Shown: positions 42,190 to 53,734 of the stretch, piece after piece
Numbering within the stretch: position 1 is the stretch's first letter
How the letters are laid out: each line of letters begins with the position of its first letter
DNA from: Orientallactaga sibirica
Lineage: Eukaryota > Chordata > Mammalia > Rodentia > Dipodidae
NCBI GenBank assembly: GCA_036365145.1
Contig: JAEOAD010000015.1
Location: 36,843,501 to 36,907,500 of the forward strand
DNA length: 64,000 bases
Direction of reading: 5' to 3'
Program-made: the position numbers and the translations under genes
Notes under the pieces: generated by a model
Database searches by the model: none
What the model saw: the letters and a program-made list of their open reading frames with translations, nothing else
Told to the model about the DNA's origin: nothing

Positions 42190-43090
42190 AAAAAAGGAAA
42201 GGAAAGGAAAACAAGAATGTCACCACTTTTTGGTATGAACTATTGTCTTTCTCATTTTATAGGTAAGAAAACCAAAACCCAGGACTAGTATTTGAACCCA
42301 GACAACCTAAGAGGGCATGTATATCATGTATATCTTAATGATCATGAAATCTTAAGCAAGTTTCATAATATCTTTGTATGCTTTCTTAACTATAAAATCA
42401 AGCTATGATCATAATCACAGTTACTCCTAAAAGATTTGTTGTGAAGATTAAGGTGGTTTCTATATAATGCTTAAAATAATGCCTGCACATCGGAAGCATT
42501 TGTTAAGTGTTTAAGATTATTACTACGGCTTCAGCATCTGTACCATAAAACATGATACCCTATTGTCTTTATAGTTCATAGATGTGTTTCCTATAGTGAA
42601 AGAAACCTATATGCTAGAAGGGACTGAAGAGATTAGCTAGTTCTACTTTGTTGTTTTATAGATGCATATGGTCTGGGGAGGAAAATAGACTTGTTCAAAG
42701 ATAGGCAGCAGAGGTGGGACTAGAACTTGGGTACAATTTCCTCATCCAGTTCCTTTCCATCACTCTGTCTCTCCTTCCAGTGTATTTTTGTAGTTTCTTA
42801 TGTATGTTGCCATTCTCTGTTAATCATGCTTTCCATTTAGTTTAGCTGATGGGAACAAACATAAGTGCTTAATAATGGGGAAGTTCTTACCCAACTTGTT
42901 ATATCCCAAGCCTCTAGTCTCTATATTTGTGTACTGCAGGTCTTTAGTATTTATTATAGTATATGAGGATTAGAATATACAAAAATTTGAGAGAACTCTG
43001 ATCTGCCAGTCTCTGTGCTTACATTTATTTTCCTGATGCCTCCCTCTTCCCTTCCTTAGGCACCTGCTTGGCCTCTCCAGGCCTTCCTGT
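42190..43090. other. Unique DNA with MIR remnant
   Basis: About 42320-42520 fits MIR (CTTAAGCAAGTTTCATAATATC, TTAACTATAAAATCAAG, AAAATAATGCCTGCACATC). About 42610-42790 resembles a further old SINE. No gene is seen. Confidence 0.5.
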
Positions 43091-43520
43091 ATCTCCTGCT
43101 GCCCTTGTAATTTATTTCCATAGCAGCCTGGGTGACTCTTTTTAAAAATACACCTACTTCACTGCTCAGAACCTTTCAATTTTTTTTTGTTGTGGTTGTT
43201 GTACTGAGGCTAAAGACCTAATCTTTACAATCTGCGTGCCTGGCTTTTGTTAACTTTCTGTCCTCACTGTCTTTCATTTCTACATTCTTCTTTTAGTTCC
43301 TCATCTACACTTGTGTAAGTCACTTTGTAGAACTGATTATTTTGATAACTTTACTTTGGTTATTCCTTGATTAATATCCATTTCTTCTGCTAGACTGCAA
43401 ACTATGAAGATAAAAATCTCTCCCTTTCTGTGTCTGTCTGTCTGTTTCTCTCTCCCATTTAAACTGTTTGTCATGCATTTAATTTACCAAGTCTGTATTT
43501 ATCATAAGGAAATACAAGGT
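43090..43520 (+). mobile_element. Old L2 fragment
   Basis: ACTTCACTGCTCAGAACC (43156), AGGCTAAAGACCTAATC, TGCGTGCCTGGC and CTAGACTGCAAACTATG follow L2 order. It is highly diverged, with a T-rich insertion at about 43180. Confidence 0.5.
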
Positions 43521-43662
43521 ATATACTAATGGGTCTATTTTACAAAATGAAACCTGATATTTACAGAGATTAGGTAATTTACCTAAGGTTATAGATAGTA
43601 ATTACTGAGTTTATAATTTGAATCCATGTCTTTCTAATTTTAAAAGTAATCAATATTCTGGA

Positions 43663-43843
43663 GCCGGGCATGGTGGCGCATGCCTTTAATCCCAGCATTT
43701 GGGAGGCGAAGGTAGGAGGATCACCGCGAGTTTGAGACCACCCTGAGACTACATAATTAATTCCAGGTCTGCCTGGGCCAGAGTAAGACCCTACCTCAAA
43801 ACAAACAAACAAACAAACAAACAAACAAACAAACAAACAAACA
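43663..43843 (+). mobile_element. B1 SINE with (CAAA)n tail
   Basis: A well-preserved B1 starts GCCGGGCATGGTGGCGCATG and ends in an AAAC tail of about a dozen units (43798-43845). AAAAGTAATCAATATTCTG at 43642-43660 and 43844-43862 is an exact 19-bp duplication. This is the least diverged B1 in the window. Confidence 0.96.
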
Positions 43844-43923
43844 AAAAGTAATCAATATTCTGACCTTCATAATACAAAGCATTTAATCTTTGTCATTTTT
43901 TGTGGATATTAAAGAAGTTGTTT

Positions 43924-44150
43924 TGGGCTGGAGAGATGGTTTAGTGGTTAAGGTGCTTGTCTGTAAAGCTTAAGAACCCAGGTTTGATTCTCCAGTACCC
44001 ACATAAGCCAGATACACAAGGTGGTTCATGTGTCTGGAGTTTGTTTTCAGTGGCAGGAGGCCCTGGTGTGCCCATTCTCTCTATTTGCTTCTTTATATTT
44101 CTGCTTCATAAATAACTAAATATAAATAATTTTAAAATAAGTTTTCTTAA
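43924..44150 (+). mobile_element. DIP-like SINE
   Basis: TGGGCTGGAGAGATGGTTTAG, GGTTTGATTCTCCAG, CCAGATACACAAGGTGG and a short CT run with an AATAACTAAATATAAATAA tail are visible. Confidence 0.92.
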
Positions 44151-45225
44151 TAATTTGTTTGCCAACTAGTAAATTTTTTTCCTGGATATGTGAATTTTTT
44201 CCCCTTTCTGTTGTTGGGATCAAACTCAGGGCCTAACACATTCTCGTCTTGAAAAACTCTACCAGTAAATTATACCTGTGTCCGATATGTGAATAATTTT
44301 TATAGAGATGATGACAAGAACTGTAGATTAATATTACTATCTATAAATAAATGTTGCTTACCCCAAGCAGCTTTACTTTTAAAACAAAGTATCAATAGCA
44401 CAGCCTAATCCATATAAATTCCTTGTGTCAGATTTTGCTGTACATATTTGTACTTTTACTATGCTCTTACTCTGTCTCAGAGACTTGTTTGGATGGAAGT
44501 TTGTTTAGTAAAGGCTGAATCAGAAGTTTAAGATGCAAAGATATAAATACTTGGGTGCCCCATATTGCTGAGGATTAGGGAAATGCAATTGTAAACCAAA
44601 TAACTTTTTTATAACTTTATGTTTTTCTTTTTTTTCTACTCATTACAGCATCTATATTATCAGTTTGAAACAGACTTTTCCTTTTGTATCTTCTAAGTTT
44701 TATCTTCCTAGCATTTGTCACAAGGAAGTAAATTGTAGATTTCACTTTGATTCTGAGGCTTCCTTGCACTTCAAAGGTAATATTCTCTCAGAAAGAAGCT
44801 TTGGATTCTATTTTTTTATCTCAGAAAATTATATAGGCAACATATTTGAAATAGCATGGTAGAAAATTCTAAAAGGAAAATAAAACTGAATGCTTGAGTT
44901 CTCCCTTTTAAAAGGTACTGATAAGAAAGTAGAAGGCAAAAAACAGAACTGTATGAAAACATACCCCTTCAAGCAATCATGGTAAACTGAACAAAGTAAA
45001 CATTATTTCTTTTAAGGTAAAAATTATCTTGAAGGCAGAGCAGGAGGTGACTATGACTTTTAAGGCAAGGAATGGGAAACTACTGCAGTTTTTCATCTAA
45101 AGGACTCAGCTTATACAAGTTCTTTAGAAGTCTCTTTTAGCCTCAAAATTCCCTATTGCAAATGACCAAGTTCTGTCCCATTGAAATGCTGCTTTTATTT
45201 GGTATAATCAAAACCAAAGAAGGGT
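44151..45225. other. Unique non-coding DNA
   Basis: No repeat is assigned except a short B1-like word at 44215-44240 (GGGATCAAACTCAGGGCC). A 65-codon open frame at 44665-44862 has no known domain. No gene is supported. Confidence 0.4.
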
Positions 45226-45229
45226 TGAC

Positions 45230-45363
45230 CAGGCATGGTGGCACACGCTTTTAATCCCAGCACTTGAGATGTAGAGGTAGGAGGACCACTGTGAGTTTAA
45301 AGCTAGCCTGAGACTGAATTACAGGTCAGCCTGGGCTAGAGCAGGACCGTACCTGGAAAAAAA
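45230..45363 (+). mobile_element. B1 SINE
   Basis: ACCAGGCATGGTGGCACACG..., TGAGACTGAATTACAGGTC and AGCAGGACCGTACC, then an A-run at 45356-45364. A few bases are missing in the middle. Confidence 0.9.
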
Positions 45364-45522
45364 ATGGTAGGAACTTATATATACCCATTTCAAAAGGAAA
45401 TATGGAAAACCGAGGGTGAGGTAAATATAGACTTTATACTCCCATCTCAATATTTCTGTAAGTCTAGTTAGGTCTATTTTTAAAGTCCCAAAATAATAGT
45501 ATTTGTAGGGTCATTATATTTA

Positions 45523-45743
45523 TTTTTGAAATATTTTCATTTGTTTATTTGAGAGAGACACAGAGTAAAAAGCAGACAGAAAGAATGAGTTTGGGCATGC
45601 CAGACCCTCTTGTCACTGTATATGAACTCCAGATAATGTGCCTCTTTGTCTATCTGACTTGAAATGGGTAGCAGGGAAACAAATTGAGGTTGGCAGGCTT
45701 TGAAAACAAGCACCTTTAATCACTGAGCCATCTCTCCAGCCCT
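45523..45743 (-). mobile_element. DIP-like SINE, minus strand, diverged
   Basis: Minus-strand GGGCTGGAGAGATGGCTCAGTG head and CAGATAGACAAAGAGGCAC body; the tail lies in TTTATTTGAGAGAGAC. The B-box region is much altered. Confidence 0.87.
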
Positions 45744-45949
45744 ATACGGTCATTTTAAAGAGCTTTCACAGCAATTTAAGAGCACAGAAATAATGTTATG
45801 TAATAAGCTTGTTGGTTTAGGAAACACTTTAATAAGTTGTATTTCATTACATTGTTTGAAATATATATATAATTATAACATTTTACAGTTAAGAAAAGTA
45901 GAGCTTAGATGAGCTGACTTGCTAAAAACTAAAAGTGATCTGGAGTCAG

Positions 45950-47035
45950 ACAAACCTACAGAATAGTGAGAAAAATCTTTGCAATTTGTACTCCTGACAA
46001 ATAAAGATCAATATCTAAAATATACAGAGAACTCAAAACACAAAACAACATAAAAGTAAACTGGCCAATCAATAAATGGGCTTATGAAATGAAAAGATGG
46101 TTTCTCAAAAGATGAACTACAAATGGCTAATAGATATATGAAAAAATGTTCAACTTCGCTATCTATCAGAGAAATGCAGATCAAAACTACATTGAGGGGC
46201 TGGAGAGATGGCTTAGCGGTTAAGGCACATGCCTGCAAAGCCTAAGGACCCCGGTTCGATTCTCCAGGTCCCACGAAAGCCAGATGCACAAGGGGACGCA
46301 CACATCTGGAGTTCATTTGCAGTGGCTAGAGGCCCTGGTGCACCCATTCTCACTCTCTCTCTTTCCCTCTATCTGTCTCTAACAAATAAATAAATAAAAA
46401 TAAAATCTTTTAAAAAAAAAAACTACATTGAGATACAGAGTGGCAGTCATTAAGAAAACAAGCAAAACAATGCAGGCTAGGATGTAGACACAAGGGAGCC
46501 CTCACACACTACTGGCTGCAAGGTAAATTTGTCCAGCCATTATGGAAGCCAGTATCCAGCTTTCCCAAAAACTAACAATAGATCTTTCACATGACCCAGC
46601 TATCCTACTCCTAGGTATTTATCTAAAGGACTCCAACTTATCACAGAGATACTTGAACAATAGTGTTTGTTGCAGCATTATTTACAAGAATGAAGTTATG
46701 GAACCAACCTAGGTGTCCAAAAAAGAGGAATGGCTAAAAAACGTATGCAATATATATACAGATTTTTTTTTTTAGTCATAAAGAAGAAAAAAGTTGCATC
46801 ATTTGCAGGAAAATGGATGCAACTGGAGATAATCACATGAAATGAATGAAGTCAATCGCAGAAATATAACTAGCATATGCTTTCTCTCATCTCTGATTCC
46901 TAGATTTTATATAGATACATAAAATTATGAAATTGGAAGTAAAAGTCTCCAGGGAGACAAAGGGAGGAAAGGGGAATATGCTCAGCATATAATATATACA
47001 TATGTGAAAGATAAAAACATTAAATCAAAAATAAC
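45950..47035 (+). mobile_element. L1 3' fragment (copy D), plus strand
   Basis: C-terminal ORF2 text: AATAAATGGGCTTATGAAATG, CTATCAGAGAAATGCAGATC, GACCCAGCTATCCTACTCC and AAATGGATGCAACTGGAGATAATC. A short 3'UTR with GGGAGACAAAGGGAGGAAAGGGGA follows. It is 5'-truncated and holds a DIP SINE. No open frame survives. Confidence 0.8.
46197..46418 (+). mobile_element. DIP-like SINE with 14-bp target-site duplication
   Basis: GGGCTGGAGAGATGGCTTAGC..., CCCCGGTTCGATTCTCCAG and CCAGATGCACAAGGGGACGC are close to what I take as consensus. AAAACTACATTGAG at 46183-46196 and 46419-46432 is exact and lies in L1 copy D. Confidence 0.96.
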
Positions 47036-47099
47036 ACACTCCCTTGACTTTTTTTGTACAATAAACTAGGAAACACTTAAAAGACTTACAGCACCCCTC

Positions 47100-47405
47100 C
47101 AATGGAAGGTTGTGGAGAAATGGTTGGGGTGTGAACTATACTAGACTATGCTTCTGTGATTTCCATTTGGAAATCTATTTTACAGAAATGAGTGTTGCTG
47201 TCTCATGGCCAAGCATGATTTAGAAATACATGCTGATGCAGAAGGATTTCCATAATATATAGTTAAATAAAAATAGCAACAAGTCATGTGTATAATGATG
47301 GTCTTATATTTGTGGATGAAGGGGTGAGACATATGTTTATAATTGCATGTGATTACATATGATTTTTATGTGTTATGTTAATTAATATAACAATTTGAAA
47401 TGAAA
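47100..47405 (+). mobile_element. Ancient L1M-like 3' fragment
   Basis: GGAAATCTATTTTACAG..., AAATACATGCTGATGCAGAAGG and CATAATATATAGTTAAATAAAAA resemble old L1M 3'UTR text. The call is weak. Confidence 0.4.
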
Positions 47406-47429
47406 GCTGATCTAACTCTAGTTCTAAAA

Positions 47430-47588
47430 TTTTTTTTTTTTTTTTTTTTTTGAGGTAGGGTCTCACTCAAGCCGAGGCTGACCTGGAATTAACTATGTAG
47501 TCTCAGGGTGGCCTCGAACTCATGGCGATCCTCCTACCTCTGCCTCCCAAGTGCTGGGATTAAAGGCATGCGCCACTACGCCCGGCTG
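47430..47588 (-). mobile_element. B1 SINE, minus strand
   Basis: A T run at 47431-47450 is the tail, and minus-strand GCCGGGCGTAGTGGCGCATGCC is the head. Little diverged. GTTCTAA occurs on both sides (about 47420 and 47589). Confidence 0.95.
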
Positions 47589-47589
47589 G

Positions 47590-48285
47590 TTCTAATAGTC
47601 TTTTTGCCACATCCCTTTTACCTATACATTTGCTGTTGCCAACAGGCAATGAAATAGAATATTATAATATAAGAGTTTAATGAATAGTTCCATAAACCAA
47701 ATGAATAACCCCTAAATCCTTTTCTAAAAGCATTTGACCCCTACCCCAAAACATTTATTATCTTTAAGCAATGGTTAGAAGTATATTATCAGAAAAGGCA
47801 ATGACTTATAATTGCCTCTCCATAAACGGTGCAGAGCATGTTACCATTGTGGTGGATGGTAATGTACATGGACAACCATTTACTTTTCATGAGAAAGCAT
47901 TATGTGTTTTTAGGTTTACACACTTTAGGAATGGACCTTTACTCAAGAATTGAAAACATCTGATTTGGCTTTTAAGAATTTGTTGAAAATAGACAGTTTT
48001 TTATACTTTAAACTGGGAAAATGTTCAAAGTCCTGTGATAGGTTAGGGTTTGCTTACAAAGTGTTCCAGCTGTAGGGACCATCTGCTGCTCCATCTGCCT
48101 ATATTGTATGGGTATTGTTCCACTGTGTTCCCAAGTGGGCTCATTTTTGCTTTTAGATTACAGACTCCTTGGACTATGCATGTGAGGTTTACTTGTTCTT
48201 CTTGGTGTTATTTAGATTATTTTAGCTATTTCAAAGTAACATATTTTTCCCTTTCCAAATACAGAGGACGTGTGACTTTCAAATT
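47590..48285. other. Unique non-coding DNA
   Basis: No repeat or gene is recognised. Open frames of 60 to 90 codons at 47771-47953 and 48050-48322 carry no known domain; the second runs into the SINE. Confidence 0.4.
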
Positions 48286-48296
48286 GTCAAATGTAG

Positions 48297-48515
48297 GGCT
48301 GGAGAGATGGCTCAGTGGTTAAGGAACTTGCCTGAAAAGCCTAATGACCTGGGTTCAATTCCCAGTACCCATATAAAGCTAGATACACAAAGTAGGGCAT
48401 GCATCTGGAGTTTGTTTGTAGTGGCTAGAAGCCCTGGTGCACCAATTTTATCTCTCTGTCTGTCTTTTCTCTATCTCTCTCTGCTTGCAAAGAAATTTTA
48501 AAAAGGAAAAAAAGA
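48297..48515 (+). mobile_element. DIP-like SINE with 11-bp target-site duplication
   Basis: GGCTGGAGAGATGGCTCAGTGG, GGTTCAATTCCCAG and TAGATACACAAAGTAGGGC. GTCAAATGTAG at 48286-48296 and 48516-48526 flanks it. Confidence 0.94.
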
Positions 48516-48534
48516 GTCAAATGTAGAAGGATTA

Positions 48535-48665
48535 AAATATTCCTGCAACCCCAGTGAGGAGGGTCCCCTGTGGAATGGGGGCAGGGATGAGGGAAAAGAG
48601 GGTACCAACACATGATATATTCATACAAAGTATGTTGTTAATAATAATGATAATAAAAGAAAAAA
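48535..48665 (+). mobile_element. Short L1 3'UTR end fragment, plus strand
   Basis: CCAGTGAGGAGGGTCCCCTG..., AGGGAAAAGAGGGTACCAAC and ACATGATATATTCATACAAAG match the last part of the long L1 3'UTR at 5245-6620. It ends in an AATAATAATGATAATAAAAG tail. It is a strongly 5'-truncated copy. Confidence 0.8.
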
Positions 48666-49002
48666 TATACACATGAGAAATTGTATTTTTGACAATCTAT
48701 AGGAGGGGTTGAATAGATACTACTGCTTAAAACATCTGCTAAGGCACATGTAGAAAGCAACAGCAATAACTAGGTATTACTAAATATAGTTACTTTGACC
48801 ATATAGAATAACCACATAGAATCTATCTCTCACAGAATCTATCTTGATCATAGAAGTTGGCTTATAATTATAGATAATTCTAGTTGTGTAGAAGGTAGAT
48901 GTCCTGGAGTCCTGCCAGATCTTAGTTGGAGAGTGGATATTGCAGGAAGGTGAGCAGAATACACACAATATTTTGAACATGAGAAATTTCTCACTCAATG
49001 TT

Positions 49003-49290
49003 TTTTTTAAATTTTTTAAAATTATTAACATCATATTTTGTATGGATACATCATGCGTTGGTACTCTCTTTTCCCTTGTCCTGCCCCTCATTTTGCTGGG
49101 GCCCTCCTCAGTGTGTTTGCAGGTATTCCCCATGGGGTTATGGGTTATCCATTGTGGGAGCAGCAGTCAGTTTTTTGGGGGGTGGGGGGAGGAGGGAATG
49201 CCTCTGGGCATGATGTCTCAACCTGTGGCTTTTACAATCTTTCTGTTCCTCTACTGCAAAATTACCTGAGCCATGGTGAGTGACAGTCAA
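49003..49290 (-). mobile_element. L1 3'UTR end fragment, minus strand
   Basis: This is the reverse of the same 3'UTR end: TATGGATACATCATGCGTTGG, AGTGTGTTTGCAGGTATTCCCC, GGCATGATGTCTCAACCTG and GAGCCATGGTGAGTGAC. Open frames of 71 to 109 codons here are artefacts. It lies 340 bp from the opposite-strand fragment at 48535, so the two could form a hairpin-like inverted pair. Confidence 0.8.
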
Positions 49291-50490
49291 TATTTTTAAC
49301 TTCCTGGATTGCTGAGTACTCTAATGGAAGGAATGATAAGATGATTTTTATCATATCTGGGGGCATTTAGAAACTTTTTGCACCTTTGGGACTCAACTTA
49401 TTCATAAGGCTTCTAAAACTTTACTCAGCTCCTCCACTCAGAGCCATTTTCTCCTTTTCACCTTACTGTTGTCATGATAGATTTTTGAGGCCTTCAGCCA
49501 TGATTTCTCTAACCCTCTGCTCTTACATCTCTTGCTCTTTGCTTGACATTAGATGTCTCTCTTTATCACTACTTGTCCTTCTAAATTCAGCTCACATTCT
49601 CCTAGAATATCTCTTTTTATTAAACCCATTTAAAGTGCCAGTTTAGATTAGGTGCTCCTTATTTGTACCCCAAGTATCTGTACATAGAACTATCATATCA
49701 TGTCTGTTCATTTACACCTTCAATCAACCATTCAAAACTATCTATGAAATATATATGTTTCAGATCTTTTCTGCTGTTGGAGATGTAGCAGAATAGGAAT
49801 TAAGCAACCTTCTTGATCTTACTGAGTTTACAATGGGAAAAACAGCCAACAAATAAGTAGGCAAGCTACACAATTTATGGTTTTAGACAGCAAAGAAGGA
49901 AAGTGTAAAGCAAACTCATGTGATTATAAATGACTGAAGATAGAAGATGTTTTCATCAAATGGTCAGGAAAGTTTTCTCTTAGCAGGTAACACTTGAAAA
50001 GAGACCTGGATGAAAGGAGAGAGCAAGTTATGTGAAGATAAGAGGTCAGAAAAGCTCATGCAGAGAGAATAATAAAGGTTGTAAAGGGAAACGAGCTTGA
50101 AATGTTTCAGCAATATCTAGGAATTCCATGTGGCTGCAGCAGGATGAATAAGGATGAAGGAGGTAGATGAGATCAGAAAGATAGACCTACTCAAATTATA
50201 TAGGCTCTAAAGGCCAAGAAGACAACTTTTGGGAATGATGGAGCCAGGATTTATGTCTTGACTTACTGTGTTCCTAACTCAATTACCCTATAATGAGATA
50301 TTATCCATTAATACCACATTCTACATACTTCAAATGAAGCCCTTAGGCTCTTTTAAAATGTTACTAAAATGTAATAGAAATGTTTTCTTAAAAATGCATT
50401 TAGTAAGGAAAAAAGTGGACAGTTTTGAGTATATTTATCATTGATCTATTTTTGAGGATATAAGATTTTGTGATGAACTATTTCATGTGT
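49291..50490. other. Unique DNA, possible L2 remnant
   Basis: About 49385-49720 recalls L2 (ACTCAGCTCCTCCACTCAG..., CTAGAATATCTC, GTACATAGAACTATC). The remainder is unassigned and without a gene. Confidence 0.35.
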
Positions 50491-50494
50491 TTGT

Positions 50495-50775
50495 GTGCTT
50501 GTGTGTGTGTGTGTGCATGCACGTTATGTGTGCATGTGTGTGAAGGCCAGAGATTGACATGATGTATCACTCCTCAGACTCAGCCCAAATTTTTTGACAG
50601 GGGGTGTCTCACTGCCCTGGAACTTGCTATGTAGATTAGACAGACTTCTCAGTGAGCTCCCAGAATCATTGTGTCTCTGCCTCCCCAGCACTGGGATTAT
50701 AAGTGTGCACCACCATTCCTGGCTTTCTTCATGCTTGTAAAGCAAGCACTTTAACTATTATCTCACCAGGCTTAA
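50495..50775 (-). mobile_element. Old composite rodent SINE (B4/RSINE-like), minus strand
   Basis: A GTGTGTGTGTGTGCATGC start on the plus strand is its alternating tail. The middle is B1-like (CTGCCTCCCCAGCACTGGG) and CATGCTTGTAAAGCAAGCAC lies near the tRNA-like head. The architecture is the same as at 26975-27310. Confidence 0.65.
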
Positions 50776-51254
50776 CTATTTCTGAAAAATGTTGGGTGTC
50801 TTAACTCATGGAACATTTAGATTCTGATTTCAGATTTATACTTCTGATTGTGGTCTATTGTTTCATTACATAGCTATAAATTTCCAGATATTAGTGATAC
50901 GTGTATTCCTGCACACACAGTCAGAGAGGGATACTATGATTCTCTTTGATAAGTTAATTTTCTTATCAATCATTTCCTCTTAAATAAAGAGATGTATTCG
51001 AACAATGTAAAGATTTGTATTTTAATAGTAAATCTGGGAATATAGGTTCATTGATTAGGATCTATGAATCACATCTGAAACTATCATTCTATTTCTACCA
51101 TGTAACACTATAACTCTAAAAAATCTTTTGAACACTGAAAATGAGGTCTTATGGATTTTTTCAGTTTAAATATCTTCACTTTATTGAACAAGTTAGCAAC
51201 AGTCTTGTTTTATTTGCTCATTTCATGTTCAATGCAGTTAGCATTGTGTCACAT
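50776..51254. other. Unique non-coding DNA
   Basis: AT-rich; no repeat, CpG cluster or gene is seen. Confidence 0.45.
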
Positions 51255-51270
51255 AATAAAGACAAATCCT

Positions 51271-51408
51271 GGGGCTAGAGAGATGGCTTATAGTGGTTAA
51301 GGCGTTTGCCTGCAAAGCCAAAGAACCCCTGTTTTATTCTCTAGGACCCATGTAAGCCAGATGTACAAGAGGGCACATGCATTTGGAGTTTGTATGCAGT
51401 GGCGGGCC

Positions 51409-51444
<36 letters not shown>

Positions 51445-51500
51445 CTTTCTCTCTCAAATAACAAATAAGTAAATAAAATATATTTTAAAAAATAAATAAA
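51271..51500 (+). mobile_element. DIP-like SINE with 16-bp target-site duplication
   Basis: GGGGCTAGAGAGATGGCTTATAG head, AAGCCAGATGTACAAGAGGGC body, a 32-base CT run (51411-51440) and an AAATAAGTAAATAAAATAT tail. AATAAAGACAAATCCT at 51255-51270 and 51501-51516 is exact. Confidence 0.96.
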
Positions 51501-51516
51501 AATAAAGACAAATCCT

Positions 51517-52014
51517 AATAATAGTGTGGGATATAAATTAAAAAAAGTCTCAGGGCCTTTTAATGCTACATTTTCTTTTATTTTACTTATTAAATATGTT
51601 TAAATAATGAAAAAAACTGATATTAAAATAAACTAGATCTCTACACATTACTCTGTACTCTTCTAAATACTTCATAAGAAAGTACTATCAAAGGTTAGAG
51701 CATTGGTGAAGAAAATTTTAGAGATTTTGGTCTGTCACTTCATTGAGCAATAGAGAAACCAGAATCCTAGTTCACACCGCAGACTCTTGTTGAAAGGCAG
51801 GAAGCCCACAGTCCTCACCCTTCTCTCCCAATGGAAATGAAGTGTTGAAAACAATTTCCCCACTTTCTACAGGTGCCCCATCTGTGACTACTATAATCAG
51901 CTTTTCTCTGTTTAAATCAAACTTCTTAAATTTCTTGTTGGCAGATGGGTAAAGTCTATCAGTTCATGTGACCTAGCTAATTGGCAAAATATTTTTTTCT
52001 CTAAATATCACAGC
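51517..52014. other. Unique non-coding DNA
   Basis: Nothing recognisable. The segment 51770-51900 is slightly richer in GC (AGACTCTTGTTGAAAGGCAG..., CACCCTTCTCTCCC) but has no open frame or splice pattern that I trust. Confidence 0.4.
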
Positions 52015-52390
52015 TGGATTGTTGACAAGGGTATCATGTGACAGGTACTTGCACCTCTGCTAGTGGAAGCAAAAGGAAATGAAGTCTTTTGGAAAACAAT
52101 TGTCAGTGTGTTTGAAGAACCTTGAAAAAAAATCATTCTACTGACCTAGAGACCTCATCTACAGAACTCCAAAACAAGAAGTGATCAGAAATAATCACAA
52201 TATATATATTATATACAAGGCTGTTCATGGCAGCATTGTAATAGAAAAAAATAGGAGTCAACCTATGTACTAAACAGGGAATAGTTTGATTCATTGATAT
52301 TTAATAGAAGTAGGAATAATGTATTCAAATAACATTGTATAACCTGAGAGGATTTTAATGAATTAACATTAAATGATGGTTAGTAAGTCA
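52015..52390 (+). mobile_element. Ancient L1M-like fragment
   Basis: GGAAAACAATTGTCAGTGTG, CTACTGACCTAGAGACC, GGCTGTTCATGGCAGCATTG and GGAATAGTTTGATTCATTG follow the C-terminal ORF2 order of old L1 families. Confidence 0.6.
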
Positions 52391-52491
52391 TACCTAGCAC
52401 ATAGTATACCAATTTTTAATAATTAATTCACACATGGATATAAATTATTTTTAGTCTCATTTCTACTGGAGACCTCAGATACTATAGCGTG

Positions 52492-52605
52492 GCATACATC
52501 TATACCTCCCCCAAAACACCCAATCTTGTCTGATTTGGAAGCTAAGCAAGGTCAGGCTTGGTTAGTACATGGAGATACTACAAGGTCAGGGAAATCTGAC
52601 CTGTC
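52492..52605 (+). pseudogene. 5S rRNA pseudogene
   Basis: From about the eleventh base the text follows vertebrate 5S rRNA: ATACCTCCCCCAAAACACCC, AATCTTGTCTGATTTGGAAGC, TAAGCAAGGTCAGGCTTGG and TTAGTACATGGAGA. The internal promoter box A and C regions are partly altered and the 3' end is degraded. 5S rRNA is a small RNA of the large ribosomal subunit, made by RNA polymerase III. The gene is not in an array and has many changes, so a dead retrocopy is likely. Confidence 0.85.
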
Positions 52606-53115
52606 CTGCTAATCTTACCCAAACAAATAACTACATAAGGTTTACATGTTCTTTATGGAACTATGTTTATTATAAATTTCTTTATGGAATCATCTCTTAA
52701 CCAGGAGTGTGAGAGAAACAGAGACTTCTACAAAAGAGACTTTTTCATCAGTCTCTTTTATGGAAAAAGGGAAATTATTCAGACTTGGGCATTCAGAATG
52801 AGGGTGGGAATTCCTATCCTTGGGACCTCTTTTTGTTTTTCAATTTACTTGGCAAATTTTAGGAAACTATTCTCTCATTCTTTCTATGGAAACTCTAATC
52901 TTCATCTCTGAAGGGCATTTTCCTCTTTGACCTTTTGTATACATCTGGTTTGGGCCAGTTTTCCCTAAGGGCTTTCTCATTTTAGCATTGTCTGTAAGAA
53001 AAAGGTTATTGTCTATATCCTCAGTTCTTAAACTGAGCTGTAATTATCTCAGTATGGTAGATGTGGGCATTCATATATATCTTGGAGGTAACTAAGATCA
53101 ACCAAGGCCATCCTT
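52606..53115. other. Unique non-coding DNA
   Basis: An 82-codon open frame at 52663-52911 has no known domain. No repeat is assigned. Confidence 0.4.
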
Positions 53116-53125
53116 TCCCTTCTCT

Positions 53126-53304
53126 CTCTCTCTCTCTCAATCCCCCCTTTTTTTTTTTTTTTTTTTTTTGAGGTAGGGTTTCACTCTAGTCCAGGCTGAC
53201 CTGGAATTCACTATGTAGTCTCAGAGTGGCCTTGAATTCATGGTGATTCTCCTACCTCTGCCTCCCAAGTGCTGGGATTAAAGACGTTTGCCACCATTCC
53301 TGGC
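53126..53304 (-). mobile_element. B1 SINE with target-site duplication
   Basis: Minus-strand head GAGCCAGGAATGGTGGCAAAC, body and a T tail of about 22 bases (53148-53169) preceded by a CT run. TCCCTTCTCT lies at 53116-53125 and 53305-53314. Confidence 0.92.
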
Positions 53305-53734
53305 TCCCTTCTCTTGTCCTGACTTTACCCGTTCTCCTTTTGCAACATGAATTTATCCTAGCTCATGGCATACATTACTGTGCTAAAAAGTTATTGGTGC
53401 TCTCCCAAACCTGGTTTATCTTTCAAATCCACCTGCCAATGGCTATCCCTCTATGCTGTCTAGAAAAAGTAGTGTCAATCCCTATTAAATTCTTTGTCTT
53501 GGCATAAATTACCATGACTGACAGGTAGAAGCTAGTAAGTGGACAGATCTTTCATCTTAAACTGCTACAGTATATTTTCCCCAGGCAGTGAGTTCGTTAA
53601 GCCAGTGTCAAGTCAGGTCCATCCAGATATCACCCAACTCCATTGTCATTGATGGAATACTCTGTCCATTTTCTTATGTCACAGTGCTGAAACCTGCAAT
53701 GGAGAAAGCCTGGAAGGTAATGTAACATATCAAT

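Noticed and set aside
43798..43845. CRISPR-like or satellite array of CAAA units
   Set aside because: It is the tail of a B1 SINE within its 19-bp target duplication; no spacers exist and the organism is a mammal.
48940..49269. 109-codon open frame with hydrophobic stretch
   Set aside because: It lies in the minus-strand L1 3'UTR fragment. The same words recur at 6314-6535 (minus) and 54638-54916.
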